DNA from: Crossiella sp. S99.2
GTDB taxonomy: Bacteria; Actinomycetota; Actinomycetes; Mycobacteriales; Pseudonocardiaceae
Reading direction: 5' to 3'
DNA: 64,000 nucleotides
Assembly: GCF_023094165.1 (NCBI RefSeq)
Contig: NZ_JALMDK010000016.1
Coordinates: 1-64,000, forward strand
Numbering within the stretch: the first letter of the stretch is position 1; each line of letters begins with the position of its first letter. The notes beneath the pieces were generated by a model. That model saw only the letters and a program-made list of their open reading frames with translations. It was not told the origin of the DNA and did not search any database. The position numbers were made by a program, and so were the translations under genes. Shown here piece by piece: positions 52,894-60,935 of this stretch.

Positions 52894-53933
52894 GCGGCGG
52901 GCTCAACGCGGCCCACGCCGACGGCCTGACCCGGCTGCACCTGAGCGAGAGCGTCTACGGCACCAGCCCGGCCGCCCTGGCCGCCGCCGCGGCCGCGCTG
53001 ACCCAGGTCAGCGTCTACCCCGACCCTGCGCGGGCCGGGGTGGCCGAAGCCATTGCGGCGCACCACAAACTGCCGGTCGAACAGGTCGCGGTGGCCAACG
53101 GCAGTGACGAGCTGGTGCTGCTGACCAGCCTCGCCGTCGGTGCGTCGGACCGGCCGGGACTGACCACGGCCGGCACCTTCCCCGGGTACCAGACCTGCCT
53201 GGAGACCAGTGGCCGCGGCTGCACCGCACTGCCGCTCTCCGGCGGGGCACTGGACGTCGAAGACTTCGCGGAAGCGTTGCCCCAGCACGGTATTGGCTAC
53301 GTGTGCAACCCGCACAACCCCAGCGGCGGGGTGCTGAGCCGGGCCGAACTGGACCGGCTGGTGCGCGCGGCCGAGGACTCCGGGGTGCCGATCGTCTTCG
53401 ACGAGGCATACCTGGACTTCGCCGACCCGGGCACGCCCCAGGTGCGCGACTACCTGGACCGGGGCGCGCCGATCGTGGCGCTGCGCACGCTGTCCAAGGC
53501 CTACGGGCTGGCCGCGCTGCGCATCGGCTACGCCATCGGCGCGGCCGAGCAGCTCAGTGCGTTGCGGGCCGCGCAGGGCACGATGCCGTTCAGCGCCAAC
53601 ACGATCGCCCAGGCCGCGGCCATCGCGGCCCTGGCCGATCAGGACCACCTGGCCGGCGTGCGAGCGTCCAATGTGGAGCGTCGCAGCTGGTTCTGCGAGC
53701 AGCTCGACGCCAGGGGCCGGGGCTGGCTGCCCTCGGTGACCAACTTCGTCGCGGTCGCGGTGGCCGATTCCCGCACCGCCCAGGACCGGCTGGCCGCCGA
53801 GCACCGGATCCTGGTGCGCGACGCGGGTTTGTTCGGCTTCCCCGGCCACCTGCGGGTGTCCATGGGCACGCCGGCGGAACTGCTGCGGTTGCTGGACGCG
53901 CTGGACGCGATCGAGTCTGTGGAAGGGAAGTGA
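52890..53933 (+). CDS. PLP-dependent aminotransferase, MarG-like
   Basis: A 347-residue fold-type I aminotransferase of the histidinol-phosphate group. Motifs are VANGSDELV, YVCNPHNPSGG, VFDEAYLDF and the PLP-lysine region TLSKAYGLAALRIGYAIG. With the upstream C-methyltransferase and cupin it would deaminate an aromatic amino acid and reaminate the beta-methylated keto acid. The substrate, tryptophan or another aromatic residue, is inferred from the TDO-like gene. It starts at GTG 52890. Confidence 0.75.
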   Translation: MSGGLNAAHADGLTRLHLSESVYGTSPAALAAAAAALTQVSVYPDPARAGVAEAIAAHHKLPVEQVAVANGSDELVLLTSLAVGASDRPGLTTAGTFPGYQTCLETSGRGCTALPLSGGALDVEDFAEALPQHGIGYVCNPHNPSGGVLSRAELDRLVRAAEDSGVPIVFDEAYLDFADPGTPQVRDYLDRGAPIVALRTLSKAYGLAALRIGYAIGAAEQLSALRAAQGTMPFSANTIAQAAAIAALADQDHLAGVRASNVERRSWFCEQLDARGRGWLPSVTNFVAVAVADSRTAQDRLAAEHRILVRDAGLFGFPGHLRVSMGTPAELLRLLDALDAIESVEGK

Positions 53934-53938
53934 GCGAG

Positions 53939-54685
53939 ATGTTGCGACACTGGCCGATCGCGGGCCTGCGCCTGAGCACCCCCGAGGTGGAGCTGCGCTG
54001 GCCGAGCCTGGCCGACCTGGACGAGCTGGCCGAGGTCGCCGCCAGGGGCGTGCACGATCCGGGCGAGATGCCGTTCTTCTCGCACTGGACCGACGGCGAC
54101 CCGGAAGTGGTGGCCCGCCGGGTGGTGCAACGGCACTGGAACTCCCTTGGCGCCTGGACCCCCAACGACTGGACGCTGTATCTCGTTGCGGTGCACCAGG
54201 ATCAGGTCATCGGTTGCTACAGCATGGGCGCCAGGGACTTCCACCTCACCCGCGAGGTCCTCGGCACCGCGTGGCTGGGCCTGCCGTTCCAGGGCAAGGG
54301 CGTGGGCACCTACGCCAGGGCCGCGATGCTGCACCTGGCCTTCGAGGGCCTGGGCGCGGAGTACTCCTTCTCCGTGGTGCAACGCAGCAACACCGCCTCG
54401 CAGACGGTGTTCAAGAAGCTGGGTTTCCAGGCAGACGGCATGCAGGTCAACCAGGTCCGCGGCCGCCAGGTGCTCAGCGACCGCTACCGGATGGACCGCC
54501 AGACCTGGGAGGAAAACCGCACCGTCCCGGTCGAGATCCACGGCCTGGCCCCGGCCCTGCCCCTGTTCGGCCTCACCCCGGACAACGCCGCCACCACCGC
54601 ACCGGTGGCCGCCCGGCCGATGGTGACCGCCGAACTGCTCTCCGGCGTCCGGGTCGACTTCGACGGCGACAGCCCAGCCGCCTGA
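53939..54685 (+). CDS. GNAT acetyltransferase, RimJ/RimL-like
   Basis: A 248-residue GNAT protein (ELRWPSLADLDELAEVAARG, LGTAWLGLPFQGKGVGTYARAAMLHLAFEGLGAEY, then SNTASQTVFKKLGFQ) with a C-terminal extension of about 60 residues of unknown function. It may acetylate an amine in the product or in a precursor; an EctA-like role in making N-acetyl-diaminobutyrate is possible in principle but not supported by the sequence. ATG 53939 is chosen; GTG 53930 is in frame but sits on the purine-rich ribosome binding site. Last gene of the plus operon. Confidence 0.7.
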   Translation: MLRHWPIAGLRLSTPEVELRWPSLADLDELAEVAARGVHDPGEMPFFSHWTDGDPEVVARRVVQRHWNSLGAWTPNDWTLYLVAVHQDQVIGCYSMGARDFHLTREVLGTAWLGLPFQGKGVGTYARAAMLHLAFEGLGAEYSFSVVQRSNTASQTVFKKLGFQADGMQVNQVRGRQVLSDRYRMDRQTWEENRTVPVEIHGLAPALPLFGLTPDNAATTAPVAARPMVTAELLSGVRVDFDGDSPAA

Positions 54686-54689
54686 CCCG

Positions 54690-54756
54690 GCGAGTTGGGC
54701 CAACTGGTACGCCAAGTTTGCCCAAGCGGGCGTACCAGTTGGCCCAAGTTGTACCC
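54690..54756. repeat. Palindrome-rich repeat element, copy C
   Basis: About 67 bases containing GTTGGGCCAACTGGTACGCC and CGTACCAGTTGGCCCAA units between the convergent GNAT and P-type ATPase genes. It can form alternative hairpins and probably ends transcription from both sides. It marks the right border of the NRPS/PKS cluster. Confidence 0.78.
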
Positions 54757-54766
54757 GCGGTGCGGT

Positions 54767-56644
54767 TCACGCCACCGCGGGCAGCCGGGCGGCGCGGATG
54801 GCGTTGAGGATGACCAGGACCTCGGCCAGCTCGTGCACGAACACCACGGTGGCCAGGCCGAGCACACCGAAGGCGGCCAACGGGATCAGCACCCCGATGA
54901 TGGCCAGGGACAGGCCGACGTTCTGCAGCATGACCCGGCGGGCGCGCCGGGCATGGGAGAGCAACTGCGGGAGGTGACGCAGGTCCTCCCCCATCAGCGC
55001 GACGTCGGCGGTCTCGATGGCCACGTCAGCGCCCATCGCGCCCATGGCGATGCCGACCTCGGCGGTGGCCAGCGCGGGTGCGTCGTTGACGCCGTCGCCG
55101 ACCATGGCGATCCGGCGGCTGCCGCGGAGCCGGGTCACCAGCGCGGCTTTGTCCTCGGGCCGCAGGTCGGCGTGCACCGTGCTGATCCCGGCCTCGGTGG
55201 CCAGGGCGGTCGCGGTGCGGGCGTTGTCGCCGGTGAGCATGGCGACCCCGATGCCGAGCTTGCCCAGCTGGGCAACAACTTCCGGGGCTTCGGCGCGGAG
55301 TTCATCGCGCACGGCGATCGCGCCGAGCAGCTCGTTGTCGCATTCGATGAGTACGACCGTCGCGCCTGCCTCCTGGAGGCGTTCGACCTCGGTGTGCAGC
55401 GGGCCGGGGGTGATCCAGCCCGGTTTTCCCAGGCGCAGGACCGCGCCGTCGAGTACGCCGTGCAGGCCGTGGCCGGGGACCGCGGTCACGTCGGTGGCGG
55501 CGAGCACCGTGTTGGCGGCGGCCAGGATCGCGCGGGCGAGGGGGTGTTCGCTGCGGGCCTCCAGCGCGGCGGCCGCAGTCAGCACCTGGTCCCGGGTGAC
55601 GCCGTCGGCGGATCGCACGTCCACCACTCGCGGGCTGTTGCGGGTGAGGGTGCCGGTCTTGTCCAGCGCGACCACGCCGATCCGGCCCAGCTCCTCCAGC
55701 GCGGCCCCGCCCTTGACCAGCGCGCCCTGCCGGCTGGCCGCGCCGACGGCGGCGACCACGGTGAGCGGGATGGCGATGGCCAGCGCACACGGTGAGGCCG
55801 CGACCAGCACCACCAGCGCCCGTTCCAGCCACAGCAGCGGATCGCCCAGCAGCGCGCCAAGTCCGGCGATCAGCACCGCCAGGATCATGATCGCGGGCAC
55901 CAGCGGGCGGGCGATCCGGTCGGCCAGCCGCTGCCCGCTGCCCTTGCGTTCCTGAGCCTGCTCGACGATGTGCACGATCCGGGCCAGCGAGGAGTCCGCG
56001 GCCAGCGCGGTGACCTCGACCTCGATGGCCCCGCCGCCGTTAATCGCCCCGGCGGGCACGACCTCGCCGTGCCCGGCCTCCACCGGCACCGACTCACCGG
56101 TGATCGCGGACAGGTCCAGGCTGGTGTGCCCGGCGCGGATCACCCCGTCAGTGGCCGCGCGGGCGCCGGGCCGCAACAACATCCGGTCGCCGAGCCCGAG
56201 TTCTTCCGGCGGTACCTGGACTTCGGCGCCCGCGCGCAGCACCGAGGCGGTCGGCGGCACCAGGTCGAGCAGGGCGCGCAGACCGTGCCGGGTGCGAGCA
56301 ACGGCGTAGTGCTCCAGGCCCTCGGCGAGGGAGAACAGCACGCCGAGCAGCGCGGCCTCGGTGAGCTGGCCGAGGGCGACCGCGCCGATCGCGGCAATGG
56401 TCATCAGGGTGCCGACACCGATGCGGCCACGCAGCAGGTTGCGCACCGCGCCGGGCACAAAGGTGGCAGCACCGGCCACGGCGGCGGCCAGCGTCAGCCC
56501 GGTGCCGGCCGGGTCCTCGCCGATCAGCCAGCCCGCGGCGAACAGGGCCGCGGCGAGCGCGGCCAGCTGGAGCTCCCTGACCTGCCATAACCGGGCCGGG
56601 CCCGCGGTGTCGGCGGGCTGGGGACCGCAGCACGCGTCGGACAT
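54767..56644 (-). CDS. Heavy-metal P1B-type ATPase (Cd/Zn class)
   Basis: A 625-residue metal-exporting P-type ATPase. Motifs: ITGESVPVE (actuator), the metal-binding SPCALAI in helix 6, DKTGTLT (phosphorylated aspartate), a conserved SEHPLA histidine, MLTGDN and GDGVNDAPAL. The SPC motif and the CmtR-like regulator beside it fit Cd2+/Zn2+/Pb2+ export. The N-terminal heavy-metal-associated domain is replaced by a short ACCGPQ cysteine stretch. It starts 4 bases after the regulator stop, in one operon. Confidence 0.92.
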   Translation of the reverse strand: MSDACCGPQPADTAGPARLWQVRELQLAALAAALFAAGWLIGEDPAGTGLTLAAAVAGAATFVPGAVRNLLRGRIGVGTLMTIAAIGAVALGQLTEAALLGVLFSLAEGLEHYAVARTRHGLRALLDLVPPTASVLRAGAEVQVPPEELGLGDRMLLRPGARAATDGVIRAGHTSLDLSAITGESVPVEAGHGEVVPAGAINGGGAIEVEVTALAADSSLARIVHIVEQAQERKGSGQRLADRIARPLVPAIMILAVLIAGLGALLGDPLLWLERALVVLVAASPCALAIAIPLTVVAAVGAASRQGALVKGGAALEELGRIGVVALDKTGTLTRNSPRVVDVRSADGVTRDQVLTAAAALEARSEHPLARAILAAANTVLAATDVTAVPGHGLHGVLDGAVLRLGKPGWITPGPLHTEVERLQEAGATVVLIECDNELLGAIAVRDELRAEAPEVVAQLGKLGIGVAMLTGDNARTATALATEAGISTVHADLRPEDKAALVTRLRGSRRIAMVGDGVNDAPALATAEVGIAMGAMGADVAIETADVALMGEDLRHLPQLLSHARRARRVMLQNVGLSLAIIGVLIPLAAFGVLGLATVVFVHELAEVLVILNAIRAARLPAVA

Positions 56645-56647
56645 CGT

Positions 56648-57010
56648 TCAGCCCCGCACGTGGTCGCCGAGCACCGCGCTGACCAGCGCGCGGCCGCGGT
56701 CGGTGAGGGCGTACATGACCAGGCGGCCGTCCCGGCGTGAGCTGACCATCCCGGCGTGCTTGAGCTGGCGCAGGTGGTGCGAGGTCAGGTTCTGCGCCTG
56801 GCCGACGACCCAGGATAGGTCGCACACGCACAGCTCGCCGCCGGAGTACAGCGCGGCGGCCATGGTCAGCCGGGTCGGGTCACCCAGCGCCCGCGCGGCC
56901 GCGGCGGCCGGTTCCACCGCGGGCAGCTCGGGCAGTCCGGCCCGGATCTCCTCGGCGAGCGGCAGGTCCAGGCACAGCAGGTCGCACTCGTCACCACGGT
57001 CTACACTCAC
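56648..57010 (-). CDS. CmtR/CadC-type ArsR metalloregulator
   Basis: A 120-residue ArsR-family repressor with the metal motif ELCVCDLSWVVGQAQN followed by SHHLRQLKHAGMVSSRRDGRLVMYAL. Extra N-terminal cysteines (CDLLCLDLP) resemble CadC, where they complete the Cd/Pb site. It probably represses its own operon with the ATPase. AT-rich imperfect repeats around 57010-57035 (ACATCGACAAAC, ACATTGATATG) are candidate binding sites. Confidence 0.88.
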   Translation of the reverse strand: MSVDRGDECDLLCLDLPLAEEIRAGLPELPAVEPAAAAARALGDPTRLTMAAALYSGGELCVCDLSWVVGQAQNLTSHHLRQLKHAGMVSSRRDGRLVMYALTDRGRALVSAVLGDHVRG

Positions 57011-57202
57011 ATCGACAAACTAACAGACATTGATATGACGGGCGAAGGTCCGGACGGCGAGGTAGGCTGCCGACAGGCGAGTTGGGTCGCCTCCGGGTCC
57101 GCGGAAAAGGCTGAGCCTGCCCATCGAAGGCGGGTAACCCCTGGTCAACCCACCTCCTTTCACCCCGTCACGCGGACCACGGGGACATGGAAGGAGGTCG
57201 TG

Positions 57203-58585
57203 ATGACGACCGTCCCGCTGCCCGAACGACCCGATCTCGGCCAGCTCCGCAAGCAGGCCAAAGAGCTGCACCGGGCCACCCCTGGCGGCACCCTCGCCGA
57301 CGCGCAGCGCACCCTGGCCCGCCGCTACGGCTTCGCCAGCTGGCCGCGCCTGCAACGGCACGTCGAGGCGATCAACTCCCGCACCTGGGTCTACACCGAG
57401 CCGGCCGGCGCGGAATCGCCCGCGGCCCGCTTCCTCCGGCTGGCCTGCCTCAACTTCGCCGAGGACACTCCCGACCGCTGGGTCGAGGCGACCCGACTGC
57501 GGCACCAGCACCCGGACCTGCCCGCGACCAGCCTGGCGGTGGCCGCCGCCTGCGCCGATGTCCCAGCGCTGCAACAACATCTGGCCGCCGGGGCCTCGGC
57601 GGCCAAGCCCGCCGCCCCCTTCGACTGGCCGCCGCTGATGTACCTCGCCTACGCCCGCGTCGAGGTGAGCCAGGCGGACACCCTCGCCGCCGCGCGGCTG
57701 TTGCTGGACGCTGGCGCCGACCCCAACGACGGCCGGTTTTTCCTTGGCCTGCCAACACCTTTCACCGTGCTGACCGGGGCGCTGGGCGGCGGCGAGGAAG
57801 ACCAGCCACCGCACCCGCACAGCATCGCCCTGGCCCGCCTGCTCCTGGAGGCGGGCGCCAACCCCAACGACGGGCAGAGCCTCTACAACCGCATGTTCAC
57901 CGAACAGGACGATTTCGCCGAACTACTGCTGGAGTTCGGCCTCGGCCAGGGCGACGGCGGCCCGTGGCGACGTCTGGTGCCCGACCTGCTCGGCTCACCC
58001 GAGGAACTGGTACGCGGGCTGCTGCACTGGGCGGTCACCCACGACCAGCGCAAGCGGGTGGCCCTGCTGGCCGCGCACGGCGTCGACGTGACCAGCCCAC
58101 TCGCCGACGGCGCCACGCCACTGGAACACGCGCTGCGCAACGGCCACCGCAAGCTGGCGAAGCAGTTGCATGATCTGCGCGCGCACGAACCGAAGCTGAA
58201 TCCCATGGACGCCTTCATCGCCGCGGCCCTCGCCGGAGACCGGGCCGAAGTCGAGGCCACCCCGCCGCACGTCGTCGAAGCTGCCCGCGCCGCCCGGCCG
58301 GGGCTCGTGGTCTGGGCCGCGGCGCACCATCGCCCCGAGGCAGTGAAACTGTTGGTGGACAACGGGTTCGACGTCAACGCCCGCGGCCGCGGCGACGTGC
58401 CGCTGGAGCACCCGTGGCAGACCGCGCTGCACACCGCCATCCAGGTCGGCGACCTCGAAGTGGTCCGGCTGCTGCTGGAACTGGGCGCGGACCCCGGCCT
58501 GCGCGACTGCCGCTTCGACGGCGACGCCCGATCCTGGGCGGAACACTTCGACCGCACGGACGTGCTCGACCTGCTCGGTCCGTAA
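57203..58585 (+). CDS. Ankyrin-repeat protein
   Basis: A 460-residue protein with a short N-terminal segment seen in many ankyrin-like proteins (PDLGQLRKQAKELHRA, ARRYGFASWPRLQRHVE) and at least four ankyrin-type repeats (AARLLLDAGADPNDG, LARLLLEAGANPNDG, AVKLLVDNGFDVNARG, VVRLLLELGADPGLRD). Such proteins bind other proteins; the partner is unknown. ATG 57203 follows AAGGAGGTCG. The final proline codon and stop (CCGTAA) are the first bases of repeat copy D. Confidence 0.8.
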   Translation: MTTVPLPERPDLGQLRKQAKELHRATPGGTLADAQRTLARRYGFASWPRLQRHVEAINSRTWVYTEPAGAESPAARFLRLACLNFAEDTPDRWVEATRLRHQHPDLPATSLAVAAACADVPALQQHLAAGASAAKPAAPFDWPPLMYLAYARVEVSQADTLAAARLLLDAGADPNDGRFFLGLPTPFTVLTGALGGGEEDQPPHPHSIALARLLLEAGANPNDGQSLYNRMFTEQDDFAELLLEFGLGQGDGGPWRRLVPDLLGSPEELVRGLLHWAVTHDQRKRVALLAAHGVDVTSPLADGATPLEHALRNGHRKLAKQLHDLRAHEPKLNPMDAFIAAALAGDRAEVEATPPHVVEAARAARPGLVVWAAAHHRPEAVKLLVDNGFDVNARGRGDVPLEHPWQTALHTAIQVGDLEVVRLLLELGADPGLRDCRFDGDARSWAEHFDRTDVLDLLGP

Positions 58586-58700
58586 CCCACCGGCGTGTTG
58601 GCCGTTGTCGTACCCAGTCTTGGCCGAACTGGTACGCCAGTCGGCCAACACACCGTCCACAACGGCCAAGACACCGTACGACAACGGCCAACACGGCGGC
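58580..58700. repeat. Palindrome-rich repeat element, copy D
   Basis: About 120 bases between the convergent ankyrin and WYL genes. Its first 50 bases are almost identical to copy A (27518), including the CCGTAA that supplies the stop codon. TTGGCC, GTAC and AACGGCCAACAC units recur through to 58696. Confidence 0.8.
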
Positions 58701-58704
58701 TTGC

Positions 58705-59712
58705 CTACTCGACGGCGCGGGCGTAGCGCCTGCCGAGGGTGCGGATGTGCTCGACCAGTTCGGGTGGCTCGGTGACCTGGAAGTCCAGGCCGAGCATGCC
58801 GACGTAGACCGCGAGCATCTCCAGGCTGTCCGCGCCGGTCACCAGCACCGAGGTGGACTCGTCCACCGCCTCGACCACGCCGACGGCCGCGTTGATGCGG
58901 GCCAGCACCTCCTGCGCGGGTGCACGCACGGTGATCCGGGCGTGCACCCGCCAGCCCGCCACGGCCACATCACGCAGCACGAAACTCAGATAGTCACCGC
59001 CGGGCAAGGGAACCGGCGTGAACCGGCGGCCGGTCGGCATCCGCAGCGTGATCCAGTCCACCCGGTAGGTGTGCCACGCCCCGGTCTCCGGGCCGCGCGC
59101 CACCAGGTACCAGTACCGCTGCCAGCTCACCAGCCGATACGGCTCCACCAGCACCGGCCAGTCAGCGAACGGCGCCGAGGCGTCGTTGCGCAGCGGCGCG
59201 TCGTCCTCCCGGACCGGGGCGGTGTAGTCGAACCGGAGCAACTCCGTGTCCCGAACCGCGGCCGCGATCGTGGCCAGCAGGGCCGCGTCCACCACCGGAT
59301 CCACCACGTTGCTGCCGGTGTTGTCCGGCCCCTCGGCCACCGCCGCGCGCAACGCGCTCACCTGCCGCCGCAACCGGTGCGGCAACACCTGTTCGAGCTT
59401 GCCCAGTGCCCGCGCGGCGCTGTCCTCGATGCCGGCGACCCCGCGTCCGGCCCGCAGCCCGACCGCGACCGCCACCGCCTCCTCGTCATCGAGCAGCAAC
59501 GGCGGCAGCTTCGCCCCTGCCCCCAGCCGGTAGTACCCGGCGGGCCCGCGGGTGGCCTCGACCGGATAGCCCAGCCCGCGCAGCCGCTCGATGTCGTTGC
59601 GGATGGTGCGCCCGCTGACCTGCAACCGCTCGGCCAGCTCCGAGCCCGGCCACTCCGGCCGGGACTGCATCAGCGCCAGCAGGGCGAGCAGCCGCGAAGA
59701 AGTGTCCAGCAT
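58705..59712 (-). CDS. WYL-domain transcriptional regulator
   Basis: A 335-residue regulator with an N-terminal HTH (RLLALLALMQSRPEWPGSELAERL, VSGRTIRNDIERLRGLGYPV), a WYL domain (LVEPYRLVSWQRYWYLVARG) and a C-terminal WCX region. WYL proteins sense nucleic acid or small ligands and either repress or activate. It is divergent from an epoxide hydrolase gene with 53 bases between, which holds an imperfect inverted repeat (AGGAAC near 59726, GTTCTC near 59748). Confidence 0.85.
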   Translation of the reverse strand: MLDTSSRLLALLALMQSRPEWPGSELAERLQVSGRTIRNDIERLRGLGYPVEATRGPAGYYRLGAGAKLPPLLLDDEEAVAVAVGLRAGRGVAGIEDSAARALGKLEQVLPHRLRRQVSALRAAVAEGPDNTGSNVVDPVVDAALLATIAAAVRDTELLRFDYTAPVREDDAPLRNDASAPFADWPVLVEPYRLVSWQRYWYLVARGPETGAWHTYRVDWITLRMPTGRRFTPVPLPGGDYLSFVLRDVAVAGWRVHARITVRAPAQEVLARINAAVGVVEAVDESTSVLVTGADSLEMLAVYVGMLGLDFQVTEPPELVEHIRTLGRRYARAVE

Positions 59713-59765
59713 GACGTGACCATATAGGAACCTAACGTGCCTAAAAGTTCTCTAGAGTCTGCGCC

Positions 59766-60893
59766 ATGACGAACTCCACGGACATCCGCCCCTTCCGCAT
59801 CGACATCGCCCAGGCTGACCTGGACGACCTCAACGAGCGCCTCGCCCGCACCCGGCTGCCGCGGCCCGCGCCCACCGACGACTGGGAGTACGGCACCCCG
59901 AACAGCTATCTCAGCGAGACCGTCGAGCACTGGCGCACCAAGTTCGACTGGCGCGCCCAGGAAGCCCGGCTGAACGAGTTACCCCAGTACCTGACCGAAA
60001 TCGACGAGCAGACCGTGCACTTCGTGCACGTGCCGTCGAAGGAGGCGAACGCGACCCCGTTGCTGCTGCTGCACACCTACCCCGGCTCCTTCGCCGACTT
60101 CCTCGACATGATCGGCCCACTCACCGACCCGGTCGCGCACGGCGGCGACGCGGCGGACGCGTTCTCCGTCGTGGTGCCCTCGATCCCCGGTTTCGGCTTC
60201 AGCACACCGCTGTCCGGCCGCGGCTGGACCATGCGCAAGGTCGCGGAGACCTTCGACAAACTGATGCGCCGCCTCGGCTACGACTCCTATGGCGCGCACG
60301 GCAGCGACGGCGGCGCGATGATCTCCCGCGAGCTGGGCCTGCTGCAGCCGGAGGGTTTCCTCGGCCTGCACGTGCTGCAGCTGTTCTCCTTCCCCTCCGG
60401 CGACCCGGCGGAGTTCGAGAAGCTGGAGCCCAAGGACTACGCGGCGCTGGAACACCTCCAGTGGTTCCAGTCCGTCGGCGGCTACAACCAGATGAACGGG
60501 ACCCGCCCGCAGACCATCGGCGCCGCCATCGCCGACTCCCCCGTCGGCCAGCTCGCCTACAGCGAACTGTTCAACAACTTCGGCGACGGCACGAGTCTGG
60601 TCACCACCGAGCAGATCCTGACCCAGGTGTCGCTGTACTGGTTCACCAACACCCAGGCGACCGCGGGCCGCTACCACTTCGAGGAGGGCAGGGCGGGGGC
60701 GGAACCGGCGGTGAACCCGTCCCGGACCGGGGTCGCGGTCTTCAAGAACGACTTCACCACCATCCGGACCTTCGCCGACCGGGACAACTCCAACATCGTG
60801 CACTGGTCGGAGTTTCCGGACGGCGGTCACTTCGCGGCGATGGAGCGGCCTGAGGTGCTTGCGGGTGATTTGCGGGCGTTCTTCCGCGCGTGA
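59766..60893 (+). CDS. Epoxide hydrolase, EHN/microsomal type
   Basis: A 375-residue alpha/beta hydrolase with the N-terminal EHN domain (IRPFRIDIAQADLDDLNERL, DDWEYGTPNSYL, FDWRAQEARLNELPQY) and a core with nucleophile GSDGGAM, the oxyanion-hole HTYPGSF, and a terminal FPDGGHFAAMERPE with the catalytic histidine. It opens epoxides to diols in the cytoplasm. The substrate is unknown. It is probably controlled by the divergent WYL protein. Confidence 0.9.
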   Translation: MTNSTDIRPFRIDIAQADLDDLNERLARTRLPRPAPTDDWEYGTPNSYLSETVEHWRTKFDWRAQEARLNELPQYLTEIDEQTVHFVHVPSKEANATPLLLLHTYPGSFADFLDMIGPLTDPVAHGGDAADAFSVVVPSIPGFGFSTPLSGRGWTMRKVAETFDKLMRRLGYDSYGAHGSDGGAMISRELGLLQPEGFLGLHVLQLFSFPSGDPAEFEKLEPKDYAALEHLQWFQSVGGYNQMNGTRPQTIGAAIADSPVGQLAYSELFNNFGDGTSLVTTEQILTQVSLYWFTNTQATAGRYHFEEGRAGAEPAVNPSRTGVAVFKNDFTTIRTFADRDNSNIVHWSEFPDGGHFAAMERPEVLAGDLRAFFRA

Positions 60894-60906
60894 CAGCGGC
60901 TCCATC

Positions 60907-60935
60907 GGCCACCCGCCGGATCACGGCGGGTGGCC
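60907..60935. terminator. Two-way terminator between epoxide hydrolase and LAL genes
   Basis: Arms 60907-60918 and 60924-60935 are perfect 12-base reverse complements with the loop GATCA. The hairpin abuts the LAL stop codon and follows the hydrolase stop by 13 bases. Confidence 0.85.

Noticed and set aside
53939..54685. EctA (diaminobutyrate acetyltransferase)
   Set aside because: Its motifs are RimJ/RimL-like, with a long extra C-terminus; nothing specific for EctA was seen.
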